Part shown: in pieces, positions 1 through 13,023 of the stretch
Numbering within the stretch: the stretch's first letter is position 1
Layout of the letters: each line of letters opens with the position of its first letter
Source of the DNA: Deinococcus humi
GTDB taxonomy: Bacteria > Deinococcota > Deinococci > Deinococcales > Deinococcaceae
Length of the DNA: 64,000 bases
Reading direction: 5' to 3'
Assembly: GCF_014201875.1 (NCBI RefSeq)
Contig: NZ_JACHFL010000002.1
Span: forward strand, 558,001 to 622,000
Made by a program: the position numbers and the translations under genes
Notes under the pieces: generated by a model
The model's database searches: none
Told to the model about the DNA's origin: nothing
The model's input: the letters and a program-made list of their open reading frames with translations, nothing else

Positions 1-196
1 ACTCGGTTCCGCGCCACAGTCGCCGGAAGAGGATGGGGCCCATCCCGATGGAAAATGAATTGACCCGTACGCCCTGCCCTCTGGCCAGCGCGTAGTGCGC
101 CAGCTCGTGCAGAAAGGTGGCGACGCTGATGATCAGCAGGGTCCAGACCAGGCCCAGTGGCGTCAGGGCCGCCGAGATGCTTTGCAATACGCTCAC
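1..196 (-). CDS. rseP: Site-2 protease RseP-type (M50), N-terminal part only
   Basis: The GTG-started frame runs off the left edge, so only about 65 N-terminal residues are visible. They contain a hydrophobic first segment (residues ~10-28) carrying HELAH, the zinc-binding HExxH motif of M50 intramembrane proteases, followed by the [11 protein letters not shown] stretch typical of the RseP/MMP family. Such enzymes cut transmembrane anti-sigma factors or signal peptides within the membrane. The start overlaps the dxr stop as GTGA, so the two genes are probably translationally coupled; dxr-rseP neighbourhood is common in bacteria. The PDZ domains and second active-site motif would lie outside the window. 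Confidence 0.88.
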   Translation of the reverse strand, partial: MSVLQSISAALTPLGLVWTLLIISVATFLHELAHYALARGQGVRVNSFSIGMGPILFRRLWRGTE

Positions 197-1353
197 GCCC
201 GCACCTCCACCAGTTCCCAGGCGCGCAGCCGTGCCCAGGCGTCGGTTTCGGCCAGCGAGTCCCAGGTCAGCGCTCCAGCGGGTGTCTCGTCCAGCACACG
301 CTCCAGCAGCTTCGGAATGCCCGTGAAGGACAGCTGTCCGGCCAGGAACGCCTCCACCGCCACCTCATCCGCCGCGTTCAGGGCCACTGGGAACACACCG
401 CCAGCCTCCCCGGCGCGGTAGGCCAGGCCCAGGCAGGGAAAGCGGTCAAAGTCCGGCTCCCGGAAGTCCCATGTCCCGCGCATGGGCCAGGACAGATGCC
501 CGGCCACCTCCGGCCCACGTCTGGCGCCGCGCACGTCGCCGGGGCGCTGCATTCCGGTGGGGGCTGCGTCAATGGCGTAGGCGATAGGTAGCCGCATGTC
601 GGTGGGGCCAAACTGCGCTTTGAGGCTGCCGTCGCGGAAGCGCACCGCCGCGTGGATCAGGCTCTGGGGGTGCACCACCACGCCCACCTGTGACAGCGGC
701 AGGCCGTACAGGCTGGCGCACTCCATGACCTCCAGTCCCTTGTTCATCAGGGTGGCGCTGTCGATGGTCACTTTCGGCCCCATGCTCCACGAGGGGTGCC
801 TGAGTGCCTGCGCGGGCGTAACACTGCCCAGATCGGCGGGGCCATCACGGAATGGGCCGCCTGAAGCGGTCAAGATCACCTCGGCCACGTCAGCCATGTC
901 CTCACCGGTCAGGCACTGGAAGACGCCCGTGTGTTCCGAGTCCACTGGCACCACGCGCCCACCGCCCTCGTCCGCCGCCTCCCACATCAGCTCTGCCGCC
1001 GTGACCATGGCTTCCTTGGTGGCCAGCGCCACCGCCCGGCCCGCCTGAAGGGCGGCGCGGGTGGGGGCCAACCCAATCAGGCCGCTCATGGCGTTGACCA
1101 CCACATCGGTCTTGCGGGCGGCCACCTCGCAGACGTCGGCACTCAGGCGCACGTCGGGCAACAGCGCCCTGGCCTCGCCGTACACCGCCGGGTCCACGCT
1201 GACCAGTGCGGGACGAAACTCGCGCACCTGGGCCGAGAGCAGCTCCAGATTGCGTCCCGCCGCCAGCGCCGTCACTGTGTAGTCACGCTCCCGCGCCACG
1301 TCCAGCGCCTGCGTGCCGATGCTGCCCGTGCTGCCCAAAACCGTAAGCTCCAT
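193..1353 (-). CDS. dxr: 1-deoxy-D-xylulose 5-phosphate reductoisomerase
   Basis: Converts DXP to 2-C-methyl-D-erythritol 4-phosphate with NADPH, the committed step of the MEP isoprenoid pathway (carotenoids, quinones). The 386-aa product starts [13 protein letters not shown], giving the NADPH-binding GSTGSIG at residues 7-13. The metal/substrate motif DSEH is at ~138-141 (DSEHTGVFQ rather than the usual DSEHSAIFQ), SGGPFRD at ~164-170 and NKGLEVME at ~204-211. An ATG 69 nt further upstream exists, but it would add residues before the Rossmann strand that have no counterpart in the family, so I chose 1353. The 3' end overlaps the rseP start by 4 nt. Confidence 0.95.
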   Translation of the reverse strand: MELTVLGSTGSIGTQALDVARERDYTVTALAAGRNLELLSAQVREFRPALVSVDPAVYGEARALLPDVRLSADVCEVAARKTDVVVNAMSGLIGLAPTRAALQAGRAVALATKEAMVTAAELMWEAADEGGGRVVPVDSEHTGVFQCLTGEDMADVAEVILTASGGPFRDGPADLGSVTPAQALRHPSWSMGPKVTIDSATLMNKGLEVMECASLYGLPLSQVGVVVHPQSLIHAAVRFRDGSLKAQFGPTDMRLPIAYAIDAAPTGMQRPGDVRGARRGPEVAGHLSWPMRGTWDFREPDFDRFPCLGLAYRAGEAGGVFPVALNAADEVAVEAFLAGQLSFTGIPKLLERVLDETPAGALTWDSLAETDAWARLRAWELVEVRA

Positions 1354-1435
1354 TGCGTCCCAGCATGACGTATGGCGGGCGCCCAGAGTGTGGGGAGTGG
1401 AACGTGGGTGAGGGGTGGACAACGGTTACCGCATG

Positions 1436-1451
1436 CTGAGGGAACCCTCAG
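1436..1451. promoter_or_regulatory. Inverted repeat between dxr and the Cys/Met enzyme gene
   Basis: CTGAGGG-aa-CCCTCAG is a perfect 7-bp inverted repeat with a 2-nt centre. A 2-nt loop makes a hairpin unlikely, so a protein operator is the better reading. It lies about 85 nt upstream of dxr and about 165 nt upstream of the divergent gene's promoter. Which gene it serves, if any, cannot be told from sequence. Confidence 0.35.
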
Positions 1452-1628
1452 GCCACCCTCTGATCCGTTGGGACGGGTGATGCTGGAGGGCGGCCAACGA
1501 GCCCTTGTGTCAGCAATTTCTGGCTGTGCCTGATCAGTGCGGGTTTTTGGGGCAGCTTCTGAAGAACGATAGGCGACTGAAGCGCGGTAGTGAAGTCCTT
1601 CCCGCAGCGGAGACGCTAGCCTGTGCGC

Positions 1629-2813
<1,185 letters not shown>

Positions 2814-2825
2814 GGAGGCAAAAAG

Positions 2826-2854
2826 AGGTGGCCGTGGATCGACGGCCACCTTTC
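2826..2854. terminator. Bidirectional terminator hairpin between convergent genes
   Basis: AGGTGGCCGT-ggatcg-ACGGCCACCT is a perfect 10-bp stem with a 6-nt loop. An A-rich run lies on the left (aaaaag) and TTT on the right, so it can terminate both the PLP-enzyme gene and the convergent homoisocitrate dehydrogenase gene. Confidence 0.85.
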
Positions 2855-2884
2855 GTGTTGATCCTGTTGACAGGTTTGCGCGGT

Positions 2885-3883
2885 TTACAGCGCCGCGATT
2901 ACCGCGTCCGTGAACTCCCTGGTCCCTGCGGTACCGCCCAGATCGCGGGTGCGTGGGCCTTCCACCAGTACCTTGTTCACGGCGTTATCGATGCGGCGGG
3001 CGGTCTCGTGGTCCCCGAGCTGGTCCAGCATCAGCACGGCGGCCAGGATGGTGGCCGTGGGATTGCTGACGCCCTGTCCGGCGATGTCGGGGGCGCTGCC
3101 GTGAACCGATTCAAAGATGCCGAACTTGTCGCCCACGTTGCCGCTGGCCGCGATGCCCAGACCGCCCACCAGACCGGCCGCTAGGTCCGAGAGAATGTCA
3201 CCGAACATGTTGGTCATGACCATCACGTCGAACTGGCGTGGGTTGCGGACCAGCTGCATGGCGGCGTTGTCCACGATCATGGTACTGACGTTCAGGCCCT
3301 CCACCGTCTTGGTGTGGTCCAGAATGGTGTTCAGGAAGAGGCCCTGGGTCACGGGAAGCACGTTCGCCTTATGCACCACGGTCAGGCGCTTGTCACGCTG
3401 CATGGCGAGGTTGGCGGCGTACTTGCCGATCCGCAGGCTGGCTTCGCCGGTGATCACGGTGTCGGCGATGGCGGTGTCGCCGTAGCGCCGCTCCTGCTCC
3501 ACGTACAGGCCCTGCGTGTTCTCACGCACGATGACCAGATCGACGTTCTCGTACGCGCCGGGCACCGGGCGGGTCTTGGTGGGACGGACGTTGGCGTACA
3601 GTCCGTACTTCTGGCGCAGGTGCCGGATCGCGCCGAAGAAGCCGGGGGGTTTCTCGCCGCTGGGGCTGGTGGCGGCGCCAAACAGGGTGGCGTCGGTGTT
3701 TTCCACCGCGTCGTAGGTGGCCTGCGGGACGCTGGTGCCGTGGTCCAGGTAGTACTCGTAGCCGGCCTTGGCGTCCACGTACTCGGCGTCGAAGCCGGCG
3801 GCGTCCAGCACGCGGCGGGCGGCGGGGATGACTTCGTGGCCGATGCCATCGCCCTCGATAGAACAGATGCGGTATTTCGCCAT
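2885..3883 (-). CDS. Homoisocitrate dehydrogenase (beta-decarboxylating, AAA lysine pathway)
   Basis: NAD-dependent oxidative decarboxylation of homoisocitrate to 2-oxoadipate in the alpha-aminoadipate lysine route used by Thermus and Deinococcus. The 332-aa sequence begins [18 protein letters not shown] and carries the family's [42 protein letters not shown] (metal-binding Asp residues) and HGSAPDIAG segments. [20 protein letters not shown] matches what I recall of Thermus homoisocitrate dehydrogenase better than isopropylmalate dehydrogenase; isocitrate or isopropylmalate activity remains possible, since these enzymes are promiscuous. It is a single gene with no other lysine genes beside it. 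The start is leaderless: TAGACT, 7 nt, ATG. Confidence 0.88.
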   Translation of the reverse strand: MAKYRICSIEGDGIGHEVIPAARRVLDAAGFDAEYVDAKAGYEYYLDHGTSVPQATYDAVENTDATLFGAATSPSGEKPPGFFGAIRHLRQKYGLYANVRPTKTRPVPGAYENVDLVIVRENTQGLYVEQERRYGDTAIADTVITGEASLRIGKYAANLAMQRDKRLTVVHKANVLPVTQGLFLNTILDHTKTVEGLNVSTMIVDNAAMQLVRNPRQFDVMVMTNMFGDILSDLAAGLVGGLGIAASGNVGDKFGIFESVHGSAPDIAGQGVSNPTATILAAVLMLDQLGDHETARRIDNAVNKVLVEGPRTRDLGGTAGTREFTDAVIAAL

Positions 3884-3924
3884 GATGCACAGTCTAGTTC
3901 ACACGGGCTGAGGTGCGGGGGGCG

Positions 3925-4950
3925 TTACCGGGCTTGTGACGGGGTGTGGGACCGGCCGCCTGCGGGCGGCTCCGCGAGCGACAGCGCTACCTGTCCGGCC
4001 AGTTCGCGCGCCAGCAACGGCCCCAGCAGAAAGCCCTTGCTGCTCAGGCCGGACAGATGCCACACTCCGCCAGCGTCCTGCCCGATCTTCAGTCCTGAGA
4101 GACGTGAACCGGTCCAGCGCCCGGTCACTCCCACGCCGCTCAGATCGGTCAGTGCTTCCCCCTTTCCCAGCAGCCAGCCCAGCGAGGCCAGCGGCAGCGT
4201 CGGCTCCTGCCAGGTCTGGGCCGGGGACTCATACGTTGCGCCCAGCACACCGCCCGTTGCGGAAGGGGCCAGGTAGGCGCCAAAACTCAGAGGAAATTCT
4301 GCCGCCGGGCGGTCCAACGTCAGCAGGCTGCCCATCCGGTGGGTCCGGCTCTCGCCTGCCCAGCCTGAGCCGATGGAGCCGCCGCAGTGGATGACAGCCT
4401 GGAAGGTGGACGAAAGCGGGCTGGAGCCTGCTGCCCCTCGCACCTCTACCGAATGCGCCGTCCATCGCCACGCCCGTCCACGGATGACCTGCGCCTCTGA
4501 CGCCTCCAGCAGCGCCCCCACGAACGCCGCGCCGTCCACCCAGCCCCCTTCCGGAAGCCACAGGGCGTGTGCCCAGGCAGGGGCGAGCGGCACGGACAGG
4601 TCATCCCTCCTCAACCAGCGGTGCGCGAGTTCGGGCGGCAGGTTGCGCTCGAACCTTGCCCGCGCCCGGTCGTCCGGGATGGGCCGCAGCACGCCGGTCT
4701 GGCCATGTGGCACCTTGAACCCCCCTTCGCTCAGCTTTCGCAGCAGCGCCCACGTCAGCTCCATGCCTTCCAGGGCGCGGGCGTCCACCCCGCCCGACTG
4801 ACCGCGCACCGGATTGATCAGGGCAGACGGCACCGAACTGGCCGCATGGATACCCGCGTCGATCACCGTGGCCCGGACCCCCAGTTCCGACAGGAAGTAG
4901 GCCACAGAGGCTCCAGCGATCCCCGCGCCGATCACCAGAACCGGACTCAC
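3925..4950 (-). CDS. FAD-dependent oxidoreductase, MnmC oxidase-domain-like
   Basis: DAO-type flavoprotein of about 341 residues. It opens with the dinucleotide fold [19 protein letters not shown] (GxGxxG at residues 8-13), then a DAG acidic end of strand two, and a C-terminal [19 protein letters not shown] segment typical of the FAD-binding C-terminus. The GTG at 4950 overlaps the upstream methyltransferase stop as GTGA; an ATG at 4968 is an alternative. In E. coli the same two activities are fused in MnmC (methyltransferase first, oxidase second), so this is probably the oxidase acting on cmnm5U34 of tRNA. A glycine-oxidase-like role cannot be excluded on sequence alone. Confidence 0.78.
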   Translation of the reverse strand: MSPVLVIGAGIAGASVAYFLSELGVRATVIDAGIHAASSVPSALINPVRGQSGGVDARALEGMELTWALLRKLSEGGFKVPHGQTGVLRPIPDDRARARFERNLPPELAHRWLRRDDLSVPLAPAWAHALWLPEGGWVDGAAFVGALLEASEAQVIRGRAWRWTAHSVEVRGAAGSSPLSSTFQAVIHCGGSIGSGWAGESRTHRMGSLLTLDRPAAEFPLSFGAYLAPSATGGVLGATYESPAQTWQEPTLPLASLGWLLGKGEALTDLSGVGVTGRWTGSRLSGLKIGQDAGGVWHLSGLSSKGFLLGPLLARELAGQVALSLAEPPAGGRSHTPSQAR

Positions 4951-5615
4951 CGCACCGCCCGCAAGCATTCGCGTTTTCCCGGCGCGCCCGGTCTGCGTTC
5001 CACGGTCAGCCCTGCCGCCTCGAGTGAGCGGCGCACATGGCCGGCGGCGCTGTAAGTCCCCAGAATGCCGCCCGGTGCCAGTGTGCCCGCCAGCCGCGAC
5101 ACGAACTGGGGCGTCCAGACCTCCGGATTGCGTGAGGGCGAGAAGCCGTCCAGGTACAGGGCGGTGGCCCAGTTCTGTGGCAAGTCGGCGTTCAGCACGT
5201 CGGCGACGTGGACGGTCAAATGGACGTTTTCCGCGCGCACTTCCACCGGGCCATTCGGCCATTGCGCTAGCGCTGCCTGCCACGCCGGATGCTCTGCCCC
5301 AGGCTCATTTTTCGACACCTCGCGTAGCCAGCCCACCGGGGCCGGGTCGAATTCATAGGCCACGTACTGGAGGGGAACACCGCGCGCCGCCGTGTCAGCC
5401 AGCGTGGCGCGGAAATTGACGCCCAGGCCGAAGCCGATCTCCAGCACCCTCGGGGCCGGATGCCTGTGGGTTTCGGTGCCCTCCACAAAGACATGCCGTG
5501 CCTGCGTCTGCGCGCCGTGCCGCGAACCGTACGCCTCGCCGAAGCGGGCGTTGAAGGCGGTGCGCGAGCCGTCTGGCGTCTCGATGATGCTGGGTGATTC
5601 GGCGGCGCGTTCCAT
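4947..5615 (-). CDS. mnmD: tRNA 5-methylaminomethyl-2-thiouridine methyltransferase (MnmD type)
   Basis: SAM-dependent methyltransferase of about 222 residues. [11 protein letters not shown] is the SAM-binding glycine loop, followed by YVAYEFDP, and [15 protein letters not shown] matches the family's substrate motif (YLDGFSPxxNPxxW). The N-terminus [23 protein letters not shown] is also diagnostic of the MnmC methyltransferase domain. It would methylate nm5U34 in the tRNA wobble base. The start at 5615 lies 8 nt after TATCCT, so the mRNA is probably leaderless. It diverges from tsaD, another tRNA-modification gene, across only 58 nt, and is coupled by GTGA to the flavoprotein gene. Confidence 0.88.
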   Translation of the reverse strand: MERAAESPSIIETPDGSRTAFNARFGEAYGSRHGAQTQARHVFVEGTETHRHPAPRVLEIGFGLGVNFRATLADTAARGVPLQYVAYEFDPAPVGWLREVSKNEPGAEHPAWQAALAQWPNGPVEVRAENVHLTVHVADVLNADLPQNWATALYLDGFSPSRNPEVWTPQFVSRLAGTLAPGGILGTYSAAGHVRRSLEAAGLTVERRPGAPGKRECLRAVR

Positions 5616-5623
5616 AGGCCGCG

Positions 5624-5665
5624 AGGATAGGGCTTTCTTTCGATGCAGTGCGCCCCTGCTACACT
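5624..5665. promoter_or_regulatory. Divergent leaderless promoters of mnmD and tsaD
   Basis: On the minus strand TATCCT (5629-5624) lies 8 nt before the mnmD ATG; on the plus strand TACACT (5660-5665) lies 8 nt before the tsaD ATG. Neither has a clear -35. Both would give transcripts starting at or within about 2 nt of the start codon. Confidence 0.6.
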
Positions 5666-5673
5666 CCCCGGCG

Positions 5674-6675
5674 ATGAGTGCCGCGCCGCTGTACATCCTG
5701 GGCATCGATACCTCCTGCGACGATACCGGCGTGGGCATCGTGGAACTGTCGGGGGGCGGTGTTCAGGTACGTGCCAACCGCATCTGGACCCAGGCGGTTC
5801 ACGCCCAGTACGGCGGCGTCATGCCCGAACTCGCCAGCCGTGAGCATGTGGAGCGCATTGACGGCGTGATGGCGCACGCCCTGGAAGAGGCCGGTCTGGC
5901 GGTCACCGACATCGGCGCGGTGGCTGCCACTTCCGGCCCCGGTCTTGTGGGGGCGCTGCTGGTGGGCCTGATGTACGGCAAAGGGCTGGCACAGGCGCTG
6001 GACGTGCCGTTTTTCGCCGCGCACCACCTGGAGGGCCACATTTTCGCGGCGGCCTCAGAGGAGAATCTGGAGGCCCCGTATCTGGCTCTGGTGGTCAGTG
6101 GCGGGCACACCCACCTGTTCGACGTGCCCGAGGTTGGCCAGTACGTGTTGGTGGGCGCAACGCGCGACGACGCGGCGGGCGAGGCCTTCGACAAGATCGC
6201 GCGGCTGGCAGGGCTGGGCTACCCGGGCGGTCCAGCGATTGCCGAGGCCGCTCTGCGCGGCAACCCTGACGCCGTACCGTTCAAGGAGCCGTTGCAGGGA
6301 CAGAAGGCTTTCGAGTTCAGCTTCAGCGGCCTGAAGACCGCCGCGCTGCTGGCGCACAGGGCGGGTGCAGCCCCGGAAGACCTCGCCGCCAGTTTTCAGA
6401 AGGCCGCCGTTGGGGTGCTGGTCAAGACCACCCGCCGCGCTGCCGAGGCGTACGGGCGGCGGACGGTGGTGGTCTCGGGCGGGGTGGCGGCCAACGCTGC
6501 CCTGCGTGAAGCCTTTGCCGCAACCGATCTGCGAGTAGTCTTCCCTGGCAAGGGGCTGAACACCGACAACGGCGCGATGATCGCCCTGGCCGGGGCCGCC
6601 GCGCTGAAGGCGGGCCGCCTGCCCAGTCCGCTGTCATCGGGCGCGACGGCATACGCGCCACTGGCAAACGGGTAG
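5674..6675 (+). CDS. tsaD: tRNA N6-threonylcarbamoyladenosine (t6A37) synthesis protein TsaD
   Basis: Transfers the threonylcarbamoyl group of TC-AMP to A37 of ANN-decoding tRNAs, working with TsaB/TsaE. The 333-aa product begins [18 protein letters not shown]. The metal-binding HHLEGH is at residues 117-122 and the nucleotide-binding VSGGHTHL at 141-148, with a third block ([13 protein letters not shown]) and [12 protein letters not shown] near the C-terminus. The long upstream extension of the frame overlaps mnmD antisense and has no family support; ATG 5674 fits both homology and the TACACT box 8 nt upstream. Confidence 0.95.
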   Translation: MSAAPLYILGIDTSCDDTGVGIVELSGGGVQVRANRIWTQAVHAQYGGVMPELASREHVERIDGVMAHALEEAGLAVTDIGAVAATSGPGLVGALLVGLMYGKGLAQALDVPFFAAHHLEGHIFAAASEENLEAPYLALVVSGGHTHLFDVPEVGQYVLVGATRDDAAGEAFDKIARLAGLGYPGGPAIAEAALRGNPDAVPFKEPLQGQKAFEFSFSGLKTAALLAHRAGAAPEDLAASFQKAAVGVLVKTTRRAAEAYGRRTVVVSGGVAANAALREAFAATDLRVVFPGKGLNTDNGAMIALAGAAALKAGRLPSPLSSGATAYAPLANG

Positions 6676-6713
6676 GGGAGACTGAGGGACCGTGCCCTCC
6701 TGATCGCCTCCAT

Positions 6714-6763
6714 CCAAGGAGGAAGGCCCCCGCACCCATCTGGGCGGGGGCCTTCCTCCTTGG
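6714..6763. terminator. Very long perfect hairpin between convergent tsaD and acyl-CoA ligase gene
   Basis: A 20-bp perfect stem (arms 6714-6733 and 6744-6763, core GGAAGGCCCCCGC) encloses a 10-nt loop. It sits midway in the 97-nt gap between two converging genes, so it most likely terminates or insulates both. No U-tract follows on either side, so it may act as an RNA end-protector or Rho-assisted terminator rather than a classic intrinsic one. Confidence 0.75.
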
Positions 6764-6772
6764 AAGTCTGGG

Positions 6773-8503
<1,731 letters not shown>

Positions 8504-8593
8504 GGCGCTCCTCTGGGTTGGGGCGGGGGTGGATTGGCAGGGTGTTGGGCCGCCGGAGCCGGCAGAAGGGGGGAAGAATTGAACTTGGTCTAA

Positions 8594-8622
8594 CTATTAC
8601 AGATGGGTGATCCGGTCTTCAA
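8594..8622 (-). promoter_or_regulatory. Sigma-70-type promoter of the acyl-CoA ligase gene
   Basis: On the minus strand TTGAAG (8622-8617), a 17-nt spacer and TAATAG (8599-8594) form a near-consensus housekeeping promoter about 90 nt upstream of the start codon. It is one of few in the window with a recognisable -35. Confidence 0.6.
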
Positions 8623-8730
8623 GCCAACCCCCACCATTTCCCCCGGATGTGTGCGGACTCAAGGTTGGGTGCAGACAGAATGCAGCCTGTGCTGGACATG
8701 GCGGGCGCACCGGGCTGGCACACTGGCGAC

Positions 8731-9276
8731 ATGCCCGATTCCACCCCTGATGCCTCCGTCCATGAAGCCCACCTGCGCGAGACCCTGGCCCTGGCCCGCG
8801 AATCCCTGGACCGGGGCAGTTCGCCCATCGGCGCTTTGCTGGTGGACAAGACGGGGCGGGTGATCGCGCGGGGCCGCAACCGCGTGGGCGAGCCGCAGAC
8901 CGCCGAGCGGGTGGGTGACGCCAGCGTGGCGCACGCCGAGATGGACGTGTTTTTCCAGGCGGGCAAGCTGGAAAATCCGCAGGAGCTGACCCTGTATTCC
9001 AGCCTGGAACCCTGCCTGATGTGCGGGGGGGCCTCTGCCCTTCTGGAGGTGGGCCGGATCGTGTGGGCCACCGATGACGCCTGGGGCGGCTCGGGCCGCC
9101 TTCTGGCGTGGTCCGATCACCCGGCCATGCAGGAAACCGAGATCGTCCCCTGCCCCCTGCCTGAACTGGAAACGGAGGGCGCGCGCCTGTTCGCCCCCGA
9201 GGCCAAACGCGCTTTTCCCGACGAGGGCTGGGCGCTGTGGCGTCAGAGGTACCCGGCAGAGACTGAAGGCGTCTGA
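8731..9276 (+). CDS. Nucleoside deaminase (CMP/dCMP deaminase fold, zinc-dependent)
   Basis: 181-aa cytidine/deoxycytidylate deaminase-fold enzyme. HAE at residues 68-70 supplies a zinc ligand and the proton-shuttling Glu; PCLMC at 94-98 supplies the two Cys ligands. The fold covers tRNA adenosine deaminase TadA, guanine deaminase and CMP deaminases; the sequence alone does not choose among them, although the long C-terminal tail argues against a minimal TadA. ATG 8731 gives a normal family N-terminus; CACACT (one mismatch from TANNNT) lies exactly 6 nt upstream. An in-frame GTG further upstream is less likely. Confidence 0.85.
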   Translation: MPDSTPDASVHEAHLRETLALARESLDRGSSPIGALLVDKTGRVIARGRNRVGEPQTAERVGDASVAHAEMDVFFQAGKLENPQELTLYSSLEPCLMCGGASALLEVGRIVWATDDAWGGSGRLLAWSDHPAMQETEIVPCPLPELETEGARLFAPEAKRAFPDEGWALWRQRYPAETEGV

Positions 9277-9300
9277 GTCGGACCGACTATCATCCGGATC

Positions 9301-9330
9301 ATGAAGCACTTCAATCGGGGGCGGATATGA
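9301..9330 (+). CDS. Leaderless 9-codon upstream ORF coupled to rbsK
   Basis: TATCAT (9288-9293), 7 nt, then ATG opens the peptide MKHFNRGRI, whose TGA overlaps the ribokinase ATG as ATGA. The ribokinase Shine-Dalgarno (GGGGGCGG) lies inside it. The -10-to-start spacing equals that of leaderless genes elsewhere in the window, so ribosomes probably load at the mRNA 5' end on this ORF and reinitiate on rbsK. The peptide itself has no recognisable function. Confidence 0.55.
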   Translation: MKHFNRGRI

Positions 9331-10241
9331 GCGTGCTGGTGGTGGGCAGCGTCAACGCTGATCTGACGGTCCGGGCCCACCGCATTCCCGGTCCGGGCGA
9401 GACCGTGCTGGGCGGAGACACGCGGACCTCCCCGGGGGGCAAAGGGGCAAATGGCGCAGTAGCGGCGGCCCTGGCTGGCGCGAAGGTGTCGATGGTGGGG
9501 GCAGTGGGTGACGACGCCTTTCGTGAAGTGGCCCTTTCCGGGCTGAGGCGGGCGGGCGTGGACCTGGGCGGCCTGCAAACCCTGGACGCCCCGACGGGTC
9601 TGGCCCTGATCACGGTCTCAGACGCGGGCGAGAATGCCATCACTGTGGCGAGCGGCGCGAATGCCCGCCTCACGCCGGACCACCTGCCCGCCGATTTCAG
9701 CCCCTTCACACACCTGCTGCTGCAACAGGAATTGCCGCCAGAGATCACTCTGGAAGCGGCCCGGCGTGGGTCGGCTGCGGGGCTGACCGTTGTCCTGAAC
9801 GCGGCCCCCACTCGCGACACTGCTCCAGAACTGCTGAGTCTGACCGACCATCTGCTTGTCAACGAACATGAACTCGCCGCGCTGGCTGGAGGGGGAGAGT
9901 CAGAGACCAGTGCCCGCGCCTTGCTGGCCCGTGGGCCGCGGGCTGTGACCGTTACGTTGGGCGGCGCGGGGAGCCTGACCGTCACCGCGGGGGGGACGTA
10001 CCGCCTTCCCGCGCACCCGGTCCACGCGGTGGATACCACCGGAGCGGGTGACACTTTCTGCGGCGTCCTGACGGCGCGGCTCTCGCACGGTGAAGAACTG
10101 GCAGTGGCGTTGCGCTGGGCCGGCATTGCCGCTGCCCTGACCTGTACCCGCCCCGGCGCGCAGGACGCCATGCCCACCTGGGCCGAAGTTCAGCGGGAGA
10201 GTGAACGCTTAGATGTGGTTCCTGCCCCGGTCCCCTGTTAG
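9327..10241 (+). CDS. rbsK: Ribokinase (PfkB family)
   Basis: ATP-dependent phosphorylation of D-ribose to ribose 5-phosphate. The 304-aa product has the N-terminal PfkB signature SPGGKGANGAVAAALAGA (GGKGAN at 37-42) and the C-terminal signature DTTGAGDTFCGVL, with the catalytic base Asp at 242. VNEHEL is the usual second ATP-site block. No ribose transporter is nearby, so it may serve nucleoside salvage; a related PfkB sugar kinase cannot be ruled out. Translation appears coupled to the upstream 9-codon ORF. Confidence 0.9.
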   Translation: MSVLVVGSVNADLTVRAHRIPGPGETVLGGDTRTSPGGKGANGAVAAALAGAKVSMVGAVGDDAFREVALSGLRRAGVDLGGLQTLDAPTGLALITVSDAGENAITVASGANARLTPDHLPADFSPFTHLLLQQELPPEITLEAARRGSAAGLTVVLNAAPTRDTAPELLSLTDHLLVNEHELAALAGGGESETSARALLARGPRAVTVTLGGAGSLTVTAGGTYRLPAHPVHAVDTTGAGDTFCGVLTARLSHGEELAVALRWAGIAAALTCTRPGAQDAMPTWAEVQRESERLDVVPAPVPC

Positions 10242-10250
10242 CCTGCCCCC

Positions 10251-10793
10251 ATGCGTTACCGGATTTTCACCGAACAGGACACTGACGCGTTGCAGGCGCT
10301 GGACCTGACTGTGCAGCGGCACCTTGATCCCGCCTTCGATTCACTGCCCGAACGCGAGCGCGAGGGCCGCCTGAGCACCAGCCTACCTGCGCTGAAGTTC
10401 TACGAACGTAGCGAGCATTCGTTCGTGGCCGAGAAGGAAGGGCAGATGGTGGGGTTCATCTTTGCGCAATCGGTGTGGCAGGGGGACAAGCCGATCGTGC
10501 TGATGCGGACCCTGAGCGTATCGCCCGGGGCCCCGACAGAAACGGCGCAGGGCCTGTTGCACGCCACCATCAAGAGTGCCTACGACACCGCCGTCTATGA
10601 GGTCCATTTCCCGATAACGCCCGGTCTGGAGGACACGGCGCGGGCCGAGGAGGCCGTCGTCCTCGGCGCGTACGCGGTGCGTCATCTGGGCAGCCGTCTG
10701 GAAACCTCGCCGGGTCAGCGGCTGACAGCCACCTCACACCCCGGTGGGGGTGGTGAAGTTTCCGGCCTTCCGGAAGTGGGGGGGAGCGCATAA
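10251..10793 (+). CDS. GNAT-like protein, probable DUF1999 family
   Basis: 180-aa protein beginning [18 protein letters not shown], an opening like GNAT acetyltransferases, with [19 protein letters not shown] as the expected central strand pair. I associate it with DUF1999, known from Deinococcus-Thermus, but this rests on memory of the family. No clear acetyl-CoA P-loop (R/QxxGxG/A) is visible, so catalytic activity is uncertain. TAGCCT lies 6 nt before the ATG: leaderless. It heads a three-gene run with the HMA-like protein and DUF503, joined by a TAATG overlap. Confidence 0.65.
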   Translation: MRYRIFTEQDTDALQALDLTVQRHLDPAFDSLPEREREGRLSTSLPALKFYERSEHSFVAEKEGQMVGFIFAQSVWQGDKPIVLMRTLSVSPGAPTETAQGLLHATIKSAYDTAVYEVHFPITPGLEDTARAEEAVVLGAYAVRHLGSRLETSPGQRLTATSHPGGGGEVSGLPEVGGSA

Positions 10794-11017
10794 TGGCAGG
10801 CATGACCACTCCCGCCACCCGTGTGCTGCTGGGCGTTCGCGGCATGTCCCGAGACGCCGGGCAGACCGTTGCCGCCGCCCTGTCCGCCCTGCCCGGCGTC
10901 TCGAAGGTCACGCCTGACGACGGACAACTTGAGGTGCATTACGATCCATCGCAACTGACCGTCATGGATCTGGTGCGGGCGGTGCGCGGTCAGGGCTTCC
11001 TGGCCGGAATGCTGTAA
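10793..11017 (+). CDS. Heavy-metal-associated (HMA) fold protein lacking the CxxC pair
   Basis: 74-aa ferredoxin-like beta-alpha-beta protein whose pattern ([38 protein letters not shown] split over two halves) matches copper-chaperone HMA domains. At the metal loop, however, it reads GMSRDAG where chaperones have GMxCxxC, so it contains no metal-binding cysteines. It probably does not carry copper; a structural or protein-interaction role is more likely. The ATG overlaps the preceding TAA (TAATG) and has GGGGAG six nt upstream. Confidence 0.75.
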   Translation: MAGMTTPATRVLLGVRGMSRDAGQTVAAALSALPGVSKVTPDDGQLEVHYDPSQLTVMDLVRAVRGQGFLAGML

Positions 11018-11019
11018 CC

Positions 11020-11352
11020 GTGGCGCTGGGTTACGTGGGGGTGCTGACCATGCGGCTGGAAATGCCGTGGGTGGGCAACCTCAAGGAAAAACGCGCCCTG
11101 GTGCGCCCGGTGGTGGAGCGCCTGAAAGTGCGCTTTCCCCTGACCGTCGCCCGTCTGGACGGTCTGGATGCCCATGACTGGGAAGTCATCGGCGTGGCGA
11201 CCATCAGCAACGATTACGGCTGGGTCAAGGAAACCTTGAAAATGGCTGCCGACTATGTGGCCAGCGAGGGGCCATACCGCGTCACCTCTGAAGAAACCGA
11301 GATCACGATGATTGGTGAGGGCGATCTGGACGAGGACGAGTTGGAGGATTGA
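11020..11352 (+). CDS. DUF503 family protein
   Basis: 110-aa protein starting with GTG ([35 protein letters not shown]). The SLKEKR-like helix, followed by a strand containing [16 protein letters not shown], is the DUF503 pattern, found next to ribosome-maturation genes in many bacteria. Its molecular role is not established. The acidic tail ([12 protein letters not shown]) is typical. It lies 2 nt after the HMA gene and is presumably co-transcribed. Confidence 0.85.
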   Translation: MALGYVGVLTMRLEMPWVGNLKEKRALVRPVVERLKVRFPLTVARLDGLDAHDWEVIGVATISNDYGWVKETLKMAADYVASEGPYRVTSEETEITMIGEGDLDEDELED

Positions 11353-11360
11353 AGACTCCC

Positions 11361-11386
11361 GGCGCGTCATTTGACTGCGACGCGCC
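11361..11386 (+). terminator. Hairpin after the DUF503 operon
   Basis: GGCGCGTC-atttgactgc-GACGCGCC, an 8-bp perfect stem 9 nt after the stop codon. No T-run follows, so termination strength is uncertain. The remaining 250 nt up to purB show nothing gene-like apart from the purB -10 box. Confidence 0.55.
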
Positions 11387-11636
11387 TACTGCCGGCTGTG
11401 GGCCAGTGGAATCATGGTCAATTGGGCCCAGCGTCTGCGCCTGGCCTCGATTACTGGGCGAAGCAGCCAGTTCCTCTCCGTCAGGGCTTCCACCCCGATT
11501 ATTTCGCATCTTAGGAAACGATCTCCAGATCAGATTGGGGCAGAGAACGCACCACGGTACTGCCCCTCCTATCCTCCACGGCGGGCCATCAAGTTGTGTG
11601 CCCTCACCCGCGGCAAGCCCGTGTTAGCCTCGCCGC

Positions 11637-12944
<1,308 letters not shown>

Positions 12945-13023
12945 GTTGAAGCCACGCTCAGCTGATCAGCCGAAGCTCACCCTTCCCAGTCACGCGCGAA
13001 GATTTCCAGGCGGCAAAGTAGTC

